Assembly (NCBI GenBank): GCA_013397695.1
Contig: VYZI01000086.1
Span: 182,176 to 246,175, forward strand
DNA length: 64,000 bases
Direction: 5' to 3'
From: Centropus unirufus
Lineage: Eukaryota; Chordata; Aves; Cuculiformes; Centropidae
The position numbers and the translations under genes are program-made. The notes under the pieces are model-generated. The model saw only the letters and a list, made by a program, of their open reading frames with translations. It did not search any database and was not told the DNA's origin. Shown in pieces: positions 38,022 through 50,765 of the stretch; position 1 is the first letter of the stretch, and each line of letters begins with the position of its first letter.

Positions 38022-38334
38022 GTGAGCTTTCCTTGCAGTACGCTTTGTACACCCCAGTGTATCGCCATGGCTGTGCTGCTTCTACTGAAGATAGCGGGCA
38101 GGTCTTAGATATTCAGCGCGTTTGTTGAGAATTAAGTCTTCCCGCAGGATTCTTTGCTTTGGGATTTTCATCCCAATATTCTATCTGGTAGGAAAGCAAC
38201 GGGGAGAAACTGTTGAATATTACGTCATTTCAATTTTCTTCTTGAGAAGGGAGGGCAAAAAAACTGCCATGAATGCTGTTAGCCACCAAAGCGACCCACT
38301 TCTGTGGGTTTTTTTACCCCGCTCTGTGCTCTAG
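38022..38334 (+). other. TSPAN7: inferred 3' UTR intron of TSPAN7
   Basis: It runs from a gtgagc donor at 38022 to an acceptor at 38333-38334 preceded by a good pyrimidine tract (ttttttaccccgctctgtgctctag), 313 bases. The sequence after the acceptor (tctttcagaaatg) resembles what I recall following the stop in mammalian TSPAN7 mRNA, which supports splicing here. This is inference from splice signals and memory of the orthologue, not from transcript data. The alternative is one continuous 3' UTR from 38018. Confidence 0.72.
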
Positions 38335-38462
38335 TCTTTCAGAAATGCGAAGCCCGGAGCCTGTCCGAAGATCAGGAGCTGCAGAACTGGAGAAAGACTG
38401 AAACGAATGTTATAGCACACACTGTCTCTCGCACGCACGCACACCCCCACCCCCACAAGCAA

Positions 38463-38480
38463 GCACGTGCGCGCGCACAC
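38463..38480. repeat. alternating purine-pyrimidine tract (CA/CG)
   Basis: Eighteen bases alternate strictly between purine and pyrimidine (gcacgtgcgcgcgcacac), a Z-DNA-prone composition. It lies inside the TSPAN7 3' UTR, preceded by cgcacgcacgcac and C-runs and followed by another C-run. Confidence 0.85.
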
Positions 38481-39427
38481 TCGCCCCCCCACCTCCCGAC
38501 CTCTGTCCCACGCGTAGTGTTCCATTCTGTGAAGTACCACAGTGCCACCGAGAGCAGCCACGTCCCCTCAGCCTCCGGATCCAGACCCCATCCCTGCGGC
38601 TGGGCGTAGGACGGGCACTGTATGTATGTTCTTGGTCACACAGTAGTTGCATCGTAAGTTAACAAAGGTAATTCATTAACAGCATTGATCGGGCTGTGCA
38701 TGTAGTGACTGGAGGGCATAATTAGCCTTTCACCATGGTTAATAAGTGTTGCACACGTTCATATAAACCGGTATACGAAATATATATTCTTTTCGTTTTA
38801 TCTTATTTTCTTGGGTTTGTTTATTGCTTTACTAAGGTTTTCATCCTTTCCCCCTTTCCTGCGCCTGCCCCCCTTCCCGAAAAACAAAGGAATCAGTAAC
38901 ATAACATAAAGATACTTGAAAATTATGTTAAAATGTTGTGCTTGAAGGGAACCGTTATTCCTGATGTTCTTCTACATCTTTGATTCTTACTCAGTGTTGT
39001 ATGCCTAGTGCGTATCCCGGTAGGCTTTGTCTAGTGCATTTTGCCTCTCAACCTGATCCTGTGTAATACTGTTATTAAGCTGTGTTGTTGCTTACTGTGA
39101 AGGCAGGAATTTTGCTTCCTATATTTTTATTAGGTAGTTATGAACTAATTGAACTGTGCTGTACTGCGGCCTTCATACTTTTTTCCTGTTCTTCTTTTTT
39201 CTTTCTTTTTGCATTGAGGTTGCAGCCACCAAATACATTGTTGAATCAAATAGATGTAAAACATACACACACGAAAAAAAATCACAAAAAAACAGGCATA
39301 TGAAATATTTTTGGGGGAAAGCAAAAGTTTAAAACCTTTTTAAAAAATAGGACTTTTTTAATGATGCCTCTGTCTAGCATGCCAACGAGAATGCATTGAT
39401 ATTGTGAGTATTTGTGATATACGTATT

Positions 39428-39433
39428 AATAAA
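39428..39433 (+). terminator. TSPAN7: poly(A) signal AATAAA of TSPAN7
   Basis: A canonical AATAAA hexamer (attaataaatgg context) lies 1.1 kb into the terminal exon. It is followed by a CA dinucleotide about 12 bases on and then a T-rich stretch (gcttccttttcattcttt) suitable as a downstream element. It is the first canonical signal after the stop codon. Confidence 0.8.
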
Positions 39434-42400
39434 TGGAACCATTACAGATTTCTAGCTGCTTCCTTTTCATTCTTTAGTCATAACAAAACTCTTTCAGGGA
39501 GGGAAGTCAACATGAAACACAAGTGCACAGCTTGGAGTGACAAGTCTTTATGCATATTTTAACAACTAACTTGCTTGTGACAGAAGAATGTTACTACTGT
39601 GGGGAAAAAAGAAAAGGAGCTGGAATTGTGTCAAATATTCTGGAAAAAACCTTTCACAGCTGGTTTCACCAGATGACAAATACATACCCTCTACTTTGCA
39701 ATTTTTCTTCTTGTGACTGATAATGATCTGCAGTGTTTAATTACCCCATCCTTAGCAATGCACATGATTTTGTCATTAAGCGTTTTTGTCTGATTTTAGT
39801 GAGGGTAGGGAGCAGAGGAATTTGGGCTTGAGAGGGGTGGGTAACAGCCAACTTTGCTGTATTTGTGGAAAGGCAGGCACTTGTCACTTTCTCCTATGAA
39901 TACGTGAAGTGTTGAAGATCTGATGGAAAGGCCATGGAAGGTTCAACCTGGAAGTTTTGGATCAAGCCCTCATGCTGGCAATGTGGACAGACAAAGAAGA
40001 CTTGAGGAGGAGAGCCCTGTAGACTTCCAGTTGTGGAGAAGCTGTGCAGCACCTGTGCCAACCCAGCCTGTACAGCTGCTGGAGTCCCAGCCCATATTCA
40101 TCCATTGTCCATCAGTGGTGCCCCCCACTTGGTTACCGCGACCCTCCACCCTGGGTGGGGCTGCTCTGGGTGGTGCCTCCAGCATCAGTTCCTGACCAAC
40201 CTTTGAGTGGTGCTGGCATGGCTGGTGTGCTCTCACCCACAACTAAAATGGCTTGCAGCCTCGCAGGCAAAACCATTCAGCATATGTTGAGGCAGGATGC
40301 CTTAAAAACCCCAGTGGCATCTTTGGCTTTATTCAGAGAGCACTTCCAGAGCAGGAGGGGCAGGGTACCCTGATTGCTTTGCCGGGGGTAGATGGAAAAT
40401 CCTTACTGTGTGTTGCTCTTCAAACACAGGTAATGTTTTTTATAGATTTGATCCTCTGCCAAAACAAAAAGCTGGGATTTGCTGCTCAGTCTCTGCTTCT
40501 GTATTTGATTGCAGCTCAGAGCCTCACATTTGGCTTCTGTCAACGTTCACGTTTTTCAGCCCAGCTCTGAAATGCTCAACCCCACCATATGCGGTCTTCG
40601 GCAGGCTGCGTTCCTGTGGTGCCCAGGAGGTGAAGCTCTGGCTCTGCTGATAGCCAGGCATGCCTTAACGCCATTCCACAGGTCTGCTTTGTTGCATGAA
40701 AAACTGAACAACTCATATTTTCCTCAATATGTATGTTTTTTCCTGTTGTAAGTTGTTGGCAATAGGGAAAAAAAGGCTTAGTATATTCGTGTGAGAGGGG
40801 CATTAAAGTTTTAGGGAGTCTGAAGTGCCTCTTGCAGCAGGGTTCTGTTATGGCTGGGGATGCATTGTTTTCTAATTGAAGACCCATTTTCCCAAGGTGT
40901 TCTGTATCTGAGATGTTCCCTTACTACTGTAAATTCACAGGACATTGTGAAGTTTGTAGCCCTTGTCCTACGGAATTGTACAAGTAATTTAACTGATTCT
41001 GTTTTCCCTACCAAGCAAATTACCTGAGAGCAAGTCACAAAGTCACTCACAAAGGCAAGCGGTCCGTGTCACTTCTCTTCCCCTTCTTCCCCCCCGCATA
41101 GCCTGTCCTTGGTGTTCAAAACTGATTTGAAACAGAAATTTGTAACTACGAGAAGTGGAAGGTGGTGCACAAATTTAAATCTGCCCTCCATAAAGCACCC
41201 GCCATGAAGAAGTGGGACACCTTTAAGTGTGGAGAATGCTGACACAAGTCCTGCATAAATGCTGGCCAGTGTGTGTGTACTTTCCTGGGGACAAAGCCAC
41301 TCAGCGCGGGTCACAGCTCCCACATTTGCAGTTCCTTCTGAAGGCTTAAAAATGGTCACAGCCCGTTGCTCGGTTGCTGGGGCTACGCGATGCCCTTCTC
41401 CTGCCGGCGCAGGAAGTTCATGAGGGAATGTTCTTCCACACAGAAAGAAGTGATCCACGAGCTACCCCTTATTCATGGCTGTGCAGGTCTCCCCTGCCCC
41501 ACGGAGGGGAAGGAAGGGGGTGAGACTGCCGCCTCCTCCCTCAGGAGTCACCAGCAACCTTCCGGAGTGGAAAAGCACCAGCTTCTCTTCAATATCCCCC
41601 CCCTTTTTTTTTTCCTTCTTTCTTTTTTCCTGAAAGGAAGAGTTGTTTGTGCCAAGAGCTGTTGCTTTTGAAGATGCTGATGTTGGCTGGCAGGTCAGCA
41701 GGCCCCCAAACTGCTCCAGCTTGCCTGTTCCCATTCCGTAAAGCCTGTGTTCAGCTTTAAGGCATAAGTGTGGATTAAATCCATTCAGGAAAGCCCTTCA
41801 GTGCATGTTCGATTGTTTCCCTCAGCCCAGCAGCGCTCCTGCTTCTGTGGGGTAGGTGTATTAATCCGGCTCTCGACAGCTTCTGTGGAGAGGATCAGGC
41901 TGCTGAAGGACCCACCAAGAGCTTCTCCAGAGAAATCCCCTTGGCTCAGGCTGGGGCCACACAGCAGCTCCAGCAGGGAGGGTTGTGCTGGCTGGCACTG
42001 TGGTATCCTTTTCCCTTCACACTGTGTTGTTGGGCTTCTGTGCCTCCCTCCTGGAGGGAGAAGCAAGGCAGTGGAAAGGAAAAAAAGCCGGAGCTGCTGC
42101 CTATGGGTTAATTTCAGCTGGATGCAGAAGCAAGAGGCTTTCTCTCCCGAGGTGAACCTGCCCCGGGGTAGCAGGGGAGCTTTGCCTCAAGGGCTGAGGT
42201 CCACCCTCTGGCATGAACTGAACTAGCAGTAGAGGAGGGTGGTTCATGCTGGGCTGGGCTGGCTCTCGCTGCCTGAGCAATTCCACGGAAAGCTGCACTC
42301 ACTACAGCCACCAGGCCCAAGCTAGGCAAAAGAGGGATGGGCAGGTTTGGGAGTTGAAGCAGGTGATGGGATGACTGGATGAGTCCCATGAGGGGCGGGA

Positions 42401-44989
42401 GGAGCGGGGCATGGCTGGGGGATGAGGAGAGTGGAATATGGAACGGGATTGTGGGAGGAGGATGAGGGGGCATTGAGGCTATCTTGTTTTCGCCCCAGTC
42501 AGCTGCGGGCTTGGTTTGGCTGCAAGGTGGACCAACAGCCTTAGCTGGCATACACATCCCATCCCAAGGCCTTGCTTCTGCCGAGGAGGACATCCCCGAG
42601 CACTGCCAAGAGGATAACGTGTTGCCACGAAGGTGATTTTTCACGCTCGCATCAAACTGCAGCTGTGGGAGCAGGTGGCTGTGCTGGAGGGCCTTGCTGG
42701 CTACAGCCAGCCTTGGGTGGGCATTGCTGAGGGGGAGCCTGACTCTGCAGGACTCCTTGGGGGATTTCAGCCTTTTACTTCTTGGAGGATCCAGCGCAGG
42801 GGCTGACATAATTTTATCTTCTGTGACTCTTTCCCCTGACTTTAGTGGCTCATTACCATTTCAGATGAGCAAATTAACTTGCTGCCAGCCAAGACCCATG
42901 CACACCTTAGTTAATGCTGTATAAAATAACTGGCATCCCACTGGAGGGGCAACATTATTGGAATATCAGACTCCTACCAGGGATGATTTAGGGTTGCGCT
43001 AGTATGAACCTATATAATAAAATTAGAAATCTTCATGATTTGACATACAAATGACACTCCTACATCTTTGTAAATAAAAATGTTTTGCCCCAGAAAAGTG
43101 TGAAAATCTGGTCAACCTTCTGCAGGCTTCTTTTACCAGCCTGGCCTCATTTTGAAGAAAAAGGCTGATGCTTTTGCCTTTTGCTTGTCATTGCACCTGT
43201 TCCTGTTGCAACCAGGAAGCATTTTGTTCAAAAGGGGGGACATTTTTGCCCAATGTGATCAGAGGGTATTGATACATGCAGCTCATTAAAAACAAGCCAT
43301 GCCAAGTCAGCAACTCCGCAAGCTCTGGAGTTCTGTTCTGCTCCACAGTAACTGCAGTGTGGCTATTTTTGGTATCTGCTGAAGCTATCTAGAGGAGACA
43401 CCGAGTACTTATTCTAGATTGCAGCCCTTCCTTGTGATCAATAACCGAGGCGTATACACACACATATACATAACACCCCTGGAGTGCTACACCAGTGTAA
43501 CTCGTAATGTGACGTACATTCCCAATGCAGCTACTGAATCACCAGAGTGCTATCTTTTATTCACTGTACTCATATAACACAGCATCTCGGCCAAGATTTT
43601 GAGAAGCACTAGATTTTGGGCAAACCTCTAGAGGTATTTTGAAAATGTTTTAGCTTTCAAAAAATGCTGAGTGACCTACCTCTTGGGAATCCAGCCCTTT
43701 CAAAAGCTCTCAGGGCACTCAGAAGTGAAAAGTCATTTTTTGAAAGCCCTGTCTGTTCTTAAAAAAGGAGGCTATTCATCTAAGTAAAAACATTATTTTT
43801 TTTTTAATTGAATTCTTTCCAGAGGGGAAGCAAGGACAGCTTTCTGGCTTGCAGAAACTTAGAAGCCATAGTTGTGTGCTTCATCTTCGTGAGTAGAGAA
43901 TCACAAAACATGATGTGAGAAAAGGAGAAATGGACAGGTGGAGAGAAAAGAGCAAAAAGTAGCTAACTCTCCTTTTTTTCAGTCAGACAACTTTGAAACA
44001 GAAAATATTTCAATCTGATTTTGTGCCCAACATGATGACACAGAGATGTCCAGCTCAGAGCTGGGCAGGCTCAGCAGTTCAGGTTGGCAGCAGAGCAGTC
44101 TGTGACAAGGTCTGGAGGGGACTGTTGCCTGCCAGGGCACCCTTTATGTCCTCCTGATGGTGGAAGCAGCCTTTTGTGGGAGCCTGCAGGCATCAGACTG
44201 CTAGAAACTACTGTGGTGCACGTGCAACGAAATTCATGGCCAGCATCGATCCATGCTACTATCTGAGCTTTACGAAGTGGTTTGATGCTGGTAGTTTCCC
44301 ACTTTGTGTCTCACTGGCTCACTGTGCTTCTGTGAGATTTATTTTAATGTCATGTTTGTAAGTTACTGCTTGCTCAAAGAACTTATTGCTTATTTTGATT
44401 ATTCAGTATCCTCAGCCCTGTCGTTAGTTGTAATTAAAAACAAACAAAAAAAAATTGCCCAGAATTTTCTCCACCCTGGAGTTCACTGCAACCCAAATGT
44501 CAGAGGAGCAAATCCTTCTCCCAGGCACATTGTGTCCATGGGCTGTTGCTGTGTGCTAGTCCGTTTACCTCCACGCAATCCTGGCACTTGCAGGCCCGGG
44601 AATGCCTCCTCCCTGCAGCCCAGGGACAGTTCAGCCCTGTGGGGAACCAACCTGAGCCCTGTGAACCTGCTCCCTGTGCCACTTTGACACTGACAGTCTG
44701 CCGAAACCAATGCTGTGCCTCTGGGGGAATACGGAAAACAGACTTCTGCCTGCTCTGTGGAAGCATGAGGCAGCTTCAGGGTGGGAGACTCAAACCCCTG
44801 GCTGGCACCGCAGCAACCTCAGACACTTGAGTCTAAGCAAGGACGGGCGTAATACACTGGTCTGTCAAGGTGGGGTTTCTTCCCAATGTTTATCCAGATA
44901 TCCTAGGTGCTCCCTATTTGAGTGGACTATCTATTTTAAGTGCTACAGTGTGAAAGGGAAATCAAAAAGCCAATCAAAATTATCTTTAT

Positions 44990-45120
44990 GAGGCCCATTC
45001 AATAAAAACGTTATTGGCAATTGGCACAGTTTTTTATAAAAAAAGTAATTAGCCCTCCTGCCCTGAGAATTAATGAAGGCTTTTCATTACACCCCAGGGG
45101 GTAGTCAACCCAATAATAAT
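44990..45120. promoter_or_regulatory. candidate conserved non-coding element
   Basis: About 130 bases stand out from their surroundings by dense homeodomain-like AT cores (gtaattag, gaattaatga, ttcattac) mixed with aacgttattggcaattggc and ccccagggggtag. This texture is common in vertebrate developmental enhancers. There is no open frame, repeat family or splice signal to explain it. The call rests only on motif texture, and alignment to other vertebrates would be needed to confirm it. Confidence 0.3.
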
Positions 45121-48100
45121 CCACTTCAGATGAATGTTGTTTTAAAACAACACTGTTTGACAGTGCAGGCAGAAGGACAGTCACAAACAGGAGGCAATCC
45201 TACCCTGGTGAACACCGGAGCAGGTCGCTTCGAAATGGAAAGCCATTAATAATTTCTTGGATTAGTGCGATATGGTCAGTGTCTTACTCATTAAGGAGAT
45301 GAAGCAAAGCATACAAAGAGACCAGGGCTTTATTTGTCCCTGGGAACCAAGCTCAGGCAGCCAGTGGGGACGCACTGATGCTGGCTCCTACCTTTTGCTG
45401 AACGTGTCTGCAGAGCGTGACAGGGTGGAATATGAGCTGGCTGCATGCTTGTCTGGACATGGCGATTTTGCTGCCTAAGAGGGGTTTGGCAGCTGAGTGG
45501 CAGAGGCCTGTGCATCCCTGCTGCCTCCCCTTCACTGCTCTGCGTTGCTCCTGTTTCACTGTTGGTGTGTTCAGTGAGATGTGCAGGGCTACGAAAGCAA
45601 AAGCTGCATACACCTCTAAATTCAGGGGCTGTCCTGATTCGACAGCCCATCCGTAGCCACCACAGGTGCCTGGTTCTCCTCAAGGTGATAAGGCACGGCG
45701 CAGGCAGATGCTCACTGTCGCAGAGAAGCCCTCAAAATGAACAGATGAACGAGAATTTCCCTTGCCCAGCCCTGAGGGCATCCCTGCTCTCCAACCTATG
45801 CATCCCACATAAGCATCTTGCTCAGCCTGGGTCCAGTAGGGCCCCAGGCTGCTGCTTCTGACTGGGGGCATTGCTGACAGAGCCTCCTGCTGCCAGGCTT
45901 TAGAAGCTTCCCTATTACGTTTACAAACCTGAGGATTCAAGTGAAGAGCTGAATCCTCACCTCCAAGCTGAGCTGCCAAATTAGGATGAAGTAGTGCAGC
46001 GTGACTCTGGGGAGCCTGACCCTCCCCTGGGGCATTCCCCATGGAAAGATGATAGACAATGGGAAGTCTAATTAAGGAGGCCAGCAGCAAATTTACATGC
46101 TGCAAGTAAGATCTTCCTTGCCCGCTTCTCCACCTACAACCTCATACTTATTTCCTACGGAGCCCATTCCCACCTCAGGGCCTGCAGCCTCTCCTCATTT
46201 CCAGTCCTCCCCATGCTCTCCTAGGGAAAAGGGTCCTTCTGCACCATGGTAGGGACAGGACATGATGATGCAACAAAGACAAAATAGCCCAAAATTATAG
46301 CAACTTCTGAACCTGAACCGATCAACTGCTGTTTTTTTTTCATTTTTTATTAGTGGATCAACTGATGCTGGTTTAAATAATGTCAAATGTGGACCTCTTC
46401 GGATAACTGAGATGATTAATAGTATCTCTTTTCTGGAGCCAGACAGTGTTTCTGCAAAGGCACTGAAATTCCAGCCCAAACAAGCACCAACCAAATGGTT
46501 CAGGCTAAGGCAGTGGCTGCAGCAGCAGTGCTGCTGGCTGAGCTGTGGGCTCCCATCCCCAGCCCCAAATGGCCAAACTCCTACTTTTACCCCTAAGCAG
46601 CCTATGGCTGGACACTAAGAGAGCAGTTATATTAAAAACTAATGCTGGAAATGGCATGAACTATGGCTCTTGGCCTGAAGTGACAGCATTGTGATGGTCC
46701 ATCAGATGGTTAAGCTCAACCTGTCCACCCAGCAGCCAAATCATCGCCAATGTTCTTGCTGATTCACTGCCTGCCATAAACTTGCCTGAAGCGTTGAAGG
46801 TGGTTGCACATAGCTGCCTATCCCAGAAGGATTTCAACAATGGACACCCCTCACAGTTATAATAGTAAGGAGGCGATTTTCAGCTGGGACACAATGAGCT
46901 GTTGTTTGCCATTGGCTTATTCCCAGACTGGACAAGCTATGGCTTTTGCTAGTCCTTAGCCTCCCTACTACTCTCTTGCAAACCAGTACCTCATATTTAG
47001 GAATAATTAGAGCCCCTTTTCTTTCGAAGTGGGATGTTTCCCAAGGCCATGCTAGTCCTCTGCTTGTGGTGGCATGCTGTGTGCATAGGTATCCAAAAAC
47101 CCACAGCAAACTCCCTCATCTCTCTGGGGAAAAAATAAGACACTTTTAAGACACAGACTGTAACAAGGCTCAGTTGTGCCTGATTGCTGCCCAGAGAAGG
47201 GAAGGGTAGATTTAGTAGGTAAATAAGGAGGCTGTTCCATCTGTAGGGTCCCACTTATCCTCTGTCAAGGCCACATCACCCAGCCGTGCCCAAGAGCCGC
47301 TGTGCATGCGCAGGGTGCAATACCCCCACCTCACCCCAGGCTGTGCTGCTCACTGTCACTGGCGTACCAGGGAGCTGCCAATAAATGGCCAGGGAGGATT
47401 CATGATCCTATCCCAGGAGTCTCCAGCCCTTCCCTGGCAAACACACAGCCTGGTGGAGAGCAGCACTTCACCTGACAGTGTTACGGGGTCCCAGTAATCC
47501 AAACACTTTTGGAAATTCAGGCCTTCTGTGGTGCGTCTGCCAAAATGGCACGGGAGAAAACAGCAAAGAGACTGACTTTTCTGCCAAGCTGGAATTAGGC
47601 TGGTCTAGCTGACTAATCCAGACTCCTTCTGTGGAGGACATGACCCATAGGCAGAGCTGCAGGGGTCTAAGAGACCCGCATTTCTCAGTCCTAGCAGTGC
47701 CTTCCAGCCCCATGTTGGTGCTAATGATGCAATTTTCAACACCACATTCAAAGACCAACCTTTTGGGGTTTTCTTCTCAAATAACATTCTCAGTGGTTTG
47801 ATTCCTTGAGAAAAATGCATGTCTGTGCCAGCTGGGGAAAGTACTAGTGAGGGTGCACATCTCTGCATGTAAGGCATGGTCCCAGGACAACAAACAAGAG
47901 GCTGTTAGAGTAAATTGACTATATTATTAGTACCTTAATTAACTGTCCTGCAAAATCTTTAAACTGGAAGGCGGGCACGTAGAAGACTTGCCCTTCATAT
48001 GAACTCTATCTTCTCTGTTTTGGGCAGGTTTATAAGCAGAAGAATCCCTAGCCATGAAAAAGCCTGTATGGACTTTCCAGTTCATCAATGTTCTTAATTT

Positions 48101-48237
48101 TTACTGCTTATCCTTCAGGGAAGAAATATGGTCAGATAAACCATGCTTAGGTGACATTTCAGAGTATCTTCTGTAGAGTAAGCATGTGGTGGTACTCACA
48201 TCTATGTATGTGTGTCAAAGACAGCTATTCTGCTATT

Positions 48238-48259
48238 ATCATCATCATCATCATCATCA
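48238..48259. repeat. (ATC)n trinucleotide microsatellite
   Basis: About seven perfect ATC units are followed by degenerate tgtcatcgttgttg. Short and ordinary. Confidence 0.9.
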
Positions 48260-50765
48260 CTGTCATCGTTGTTGTTTGTTGTACAATGTATCTGTATACC
48301 TTATACTCTGACAGAAACTGAATACATCTTTTGCCTTATGGGAAGGGAGAGTGTGTGGCAAAGGAGAGGCAAGTTAAAAGTGCCTGAATGCTTTTAAGAT
48401 GATCTGTGTTTCAGAGAGGTAGCATTCCAGGCTGGCAGAGAGATATTTGGTAGGTCAGCAGAGTTGTTTCAAGCATGGGCACGCCAGGCACTTTCTTTGA
48501 GGTAGTCCTAGTCACAGAAGTCCTCTGCTCGTTCTGGACCACAAGCAAAAAAGTTGTTGAGTTTCACAAGCTCTGTGCCTGAGTGCAGAACTGTTGCATC
48601 CTCGGACGCCGCAATGAAGCCATGGGGCAGAGCCTCAGCGCAAAATAACATTGCAGCTCCCACACACCCACCCAGGAGATCCAGATATCTAATTGCAGGT
48701 CTGCTAGCTCTGACAGTGGCCCTTTCAGCACTATTGCAATTACACCTGTTACACCACCACTCTTTGTTCCCACTTAATGTATTGTGGCACTTGTGGTGGT
48801 GTTGCAATGACAGCTGACAGATCCCCTGCCTTTGCAGACCTGCTCCTGTCGAGTTGCAGCTTCTTGCTAATCAGATAATGCTGTTGTTTTGGTTGCACTC
48901 ACGTTTTTCTCTGCTAAATGACAAGCACTAGCTTGTACTCTGCTTGCTGGCACCTCGCTTTCAAGCTTCACAGTTGTACTTGCCATTTCACCTCCTGAGC
49001 GTATCAAAGTTGTTCTCGCTGCTTTGTGATGCTGTGGCAGTTCAATCACCGGGAAGGATGCTCGGTGGCACTCCCTGGCAGCACCTGGCACCCAGCAGCC
49101 CTCATTAGGCCGTCACAGAGGCAGCGCTGAAATAGATGGGAAACAAAGGGCAGTCACCTAAAACTGGGCTCAGTTTGGTTTCTGCTGATTGATCTGCCAA
49201 CTCCACTGAGGAAATAAAAAGTTATGCTGATGCTACATATTTGTGGGTCCACTCCCTTCATCCCAGGAGCACTTACAGTTAAGAGCCAGGAAGGTAAATG
49301 CAGGAAGAGAGGAGTCCCCCCTCTCTGGCAGTGGTTGTTTCTGGAAATCTCACTCTCACTAATGAGGCCAGGTGTAAATGAGGTACAGCTGAATCACACA
49401 GACACTCTGTTCATCCCGGGGGACTCAACCCCAAGATTTCAGCACCAAAACCACACGCTTTAAAAAAGAGAAGACAAAAGATGTCTCATTACATACTGCT
49501 GACCATAGGCACAAGACCAGGGTTTTGCATATTGCTCCCGTTAAACAAGCTTATTTGCCCGTGTCTGAAGCGCAGAGCAGCTCCAGCATTTCCCAGGAAG
49601 AGCCCTGCACATCACGTTGCACAGCCAAGGCTCCTTAAGGGCTCTCTCTGCAAGACCTGGAATTTCATGCAGCTCAGGTGCTTGGGAGAAGCCTGCCTAA
49701 TCAAGGAAGAGTACAATTAATAGATTGCCCTCCTGCTTGAGATCAGAGCAACTAATCTTGCTAATAATACAACTTCCTACGTTGTCACAGATAAAGGATG
49801 TCTCATTTAGTACAAGTTAGAAGAGCCTGCGTAGTGCAAGGCTCAGTCTCTGCACACAAAGGCAATCTCCACTGAAGCCCACCAGCGAATCTGAAGCAAC
49901 TACATTTCCTAATGGGTTGCTCCGTGGCTCCAAGCTTCCATGTTCACAGCACCTCAAACACGGAGCTCAGGAGCAGCACCAGAGTAAATCCAGGCTTGAG
50001 AACAGAGGAATTGGAGGTCTGCTTGGTGCATGAGTTACTTTGCTTACTTTAGAAATCTTACTTACTACGGATCAGCTGTCAGGTTTAAAACAATAAATAC
50101 AGGGAACGTGGAATGGTACTGTTTAAAAAATTTTCAGATAAAGGCCGCTTGGTAGGAAAATGGGAAACAGCACAGTCAGTGGCACTTTTTGTTTCTTTTA
50201 GTGCATTTGGAGGTGAGAGGGTAAGAAAAGAACATGACTTCAGAGAGGACACATCTATATAAATGGTTCACCAAAGATCAACATTCTGCATAAGAACTCA
50301 CACAGAATAAAAAATCCTACATATTTAAAGCAGATTTAAAGGAAATAATTAGCCTTATTGTAATCTACCATATCAAATAAACTCCGTAACTCCAAATTGA
50401 TCAGCTCTTGATACATCTTCATTTATCACTCTGTGAGCATGCAGAATATCTCCTTTGGGTTTGTAGAAAATAAAAACACATGGCAGCCTCTGCGCAGGTG
50501 CAAAGGTCACACTGGGCAAAGTGACATGCCTTCAACAGAAATTAATAAGCAGGACTGTAACCTGATGTCTATAAAGTGTCAAAAAAGCATGTGGCTGGAA
50601 ATGCCAGAGTGAAGAAGTCAAAACGCACACAGAATCCAAGGGAAAAGGAGAAATCTCTTCTACAAGGAGTGATAATAGGACAGATTGGATACATACTTTA
50701 AAGAGCTTTCAATTGAAAACAATCACAAGGAGTTCAGAGCGGGAGAAGATGGGAGGTGAAGGTAC

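Larger units (their letters stand above)
1..39446 (+). other. TSPAN7: TSPAN7 gene, partial (exon 2 to poly(A) site; exon 1 lies upstream)
   Basis: The gene body fills the first 39.4 kb. Six coding exons join into a 222-residue open frame that I recognise as tetraspanin-7 from its near-identity to the mammalian protein as I know it. Tetraspanin-7 is a four-pass plasma-membrane glycoprotein that organises membrane microdomains. In mammals it is strong in brain, acts at excitatory synapses (PICK1 and AMPA-receptor trafficking, integrins), and its human orthologue is an X-linked intellectual disability gene. The visible introns are about 2.2, 1.5, 1.8, 4.7 and 7.7 kb, plus an inferred 0.3 kb intron in the 3' UTR. 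The 27 N-terminal residues and the promoter are missing because intron 1 extends beyond the left edge. The gene assignment is very secure. The exact 3' end and the UTR intron are inferred. Confidence 0.96.
38335..39446 (+). other. TSPAN7: TSPAN7 terminal exon, 3' UTR
   Basis: About 1.1 kb of non-coding exon runs from the inferred acceptor to a cleavage site placed shortly after the AATAAA signal. The first part (38410-38500) is rich in CA/CG and C runs with an 18-base alternating purine-pyrimidine tract. The remainder is A/T-rich. I saw no other canonical AATAAA inside it. The cleavage base (about 39446, a CA dinucleotide 12-13 nt after the signal) is a guess. Confidence 0.75.
39447..50765. 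other. intergenic region downstream of TSPAN7, left part
   Basis: These 11.3 kb have no gene I can support. Open frames occur, the longest being 231 codons on the minus strand at 42114-42809, in a locally GC-rich stretch. It is Pro/Ser/Ala-rich, shows no known domain and overlaps other open frames, so I read it as chance. A block at 44990-45120 looks like conserved non-coding DNA, and an ATC microsatellite lies at 48238. In mammals the next gene beyond TSPAN7 is MID1IP1. I do not see its single coding exon here. Confidence 0.75.

Noticed and set aside
42114..42809. 231-codon open frame, minus strand
   Set aside because: It is the longest simple open frame, but it is Pro/Ser/Ala/Leu-rich in a GC-rich patch, has no known domain and overlaps open frames in other phases. 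Nothing suggests a promoter or splicing.
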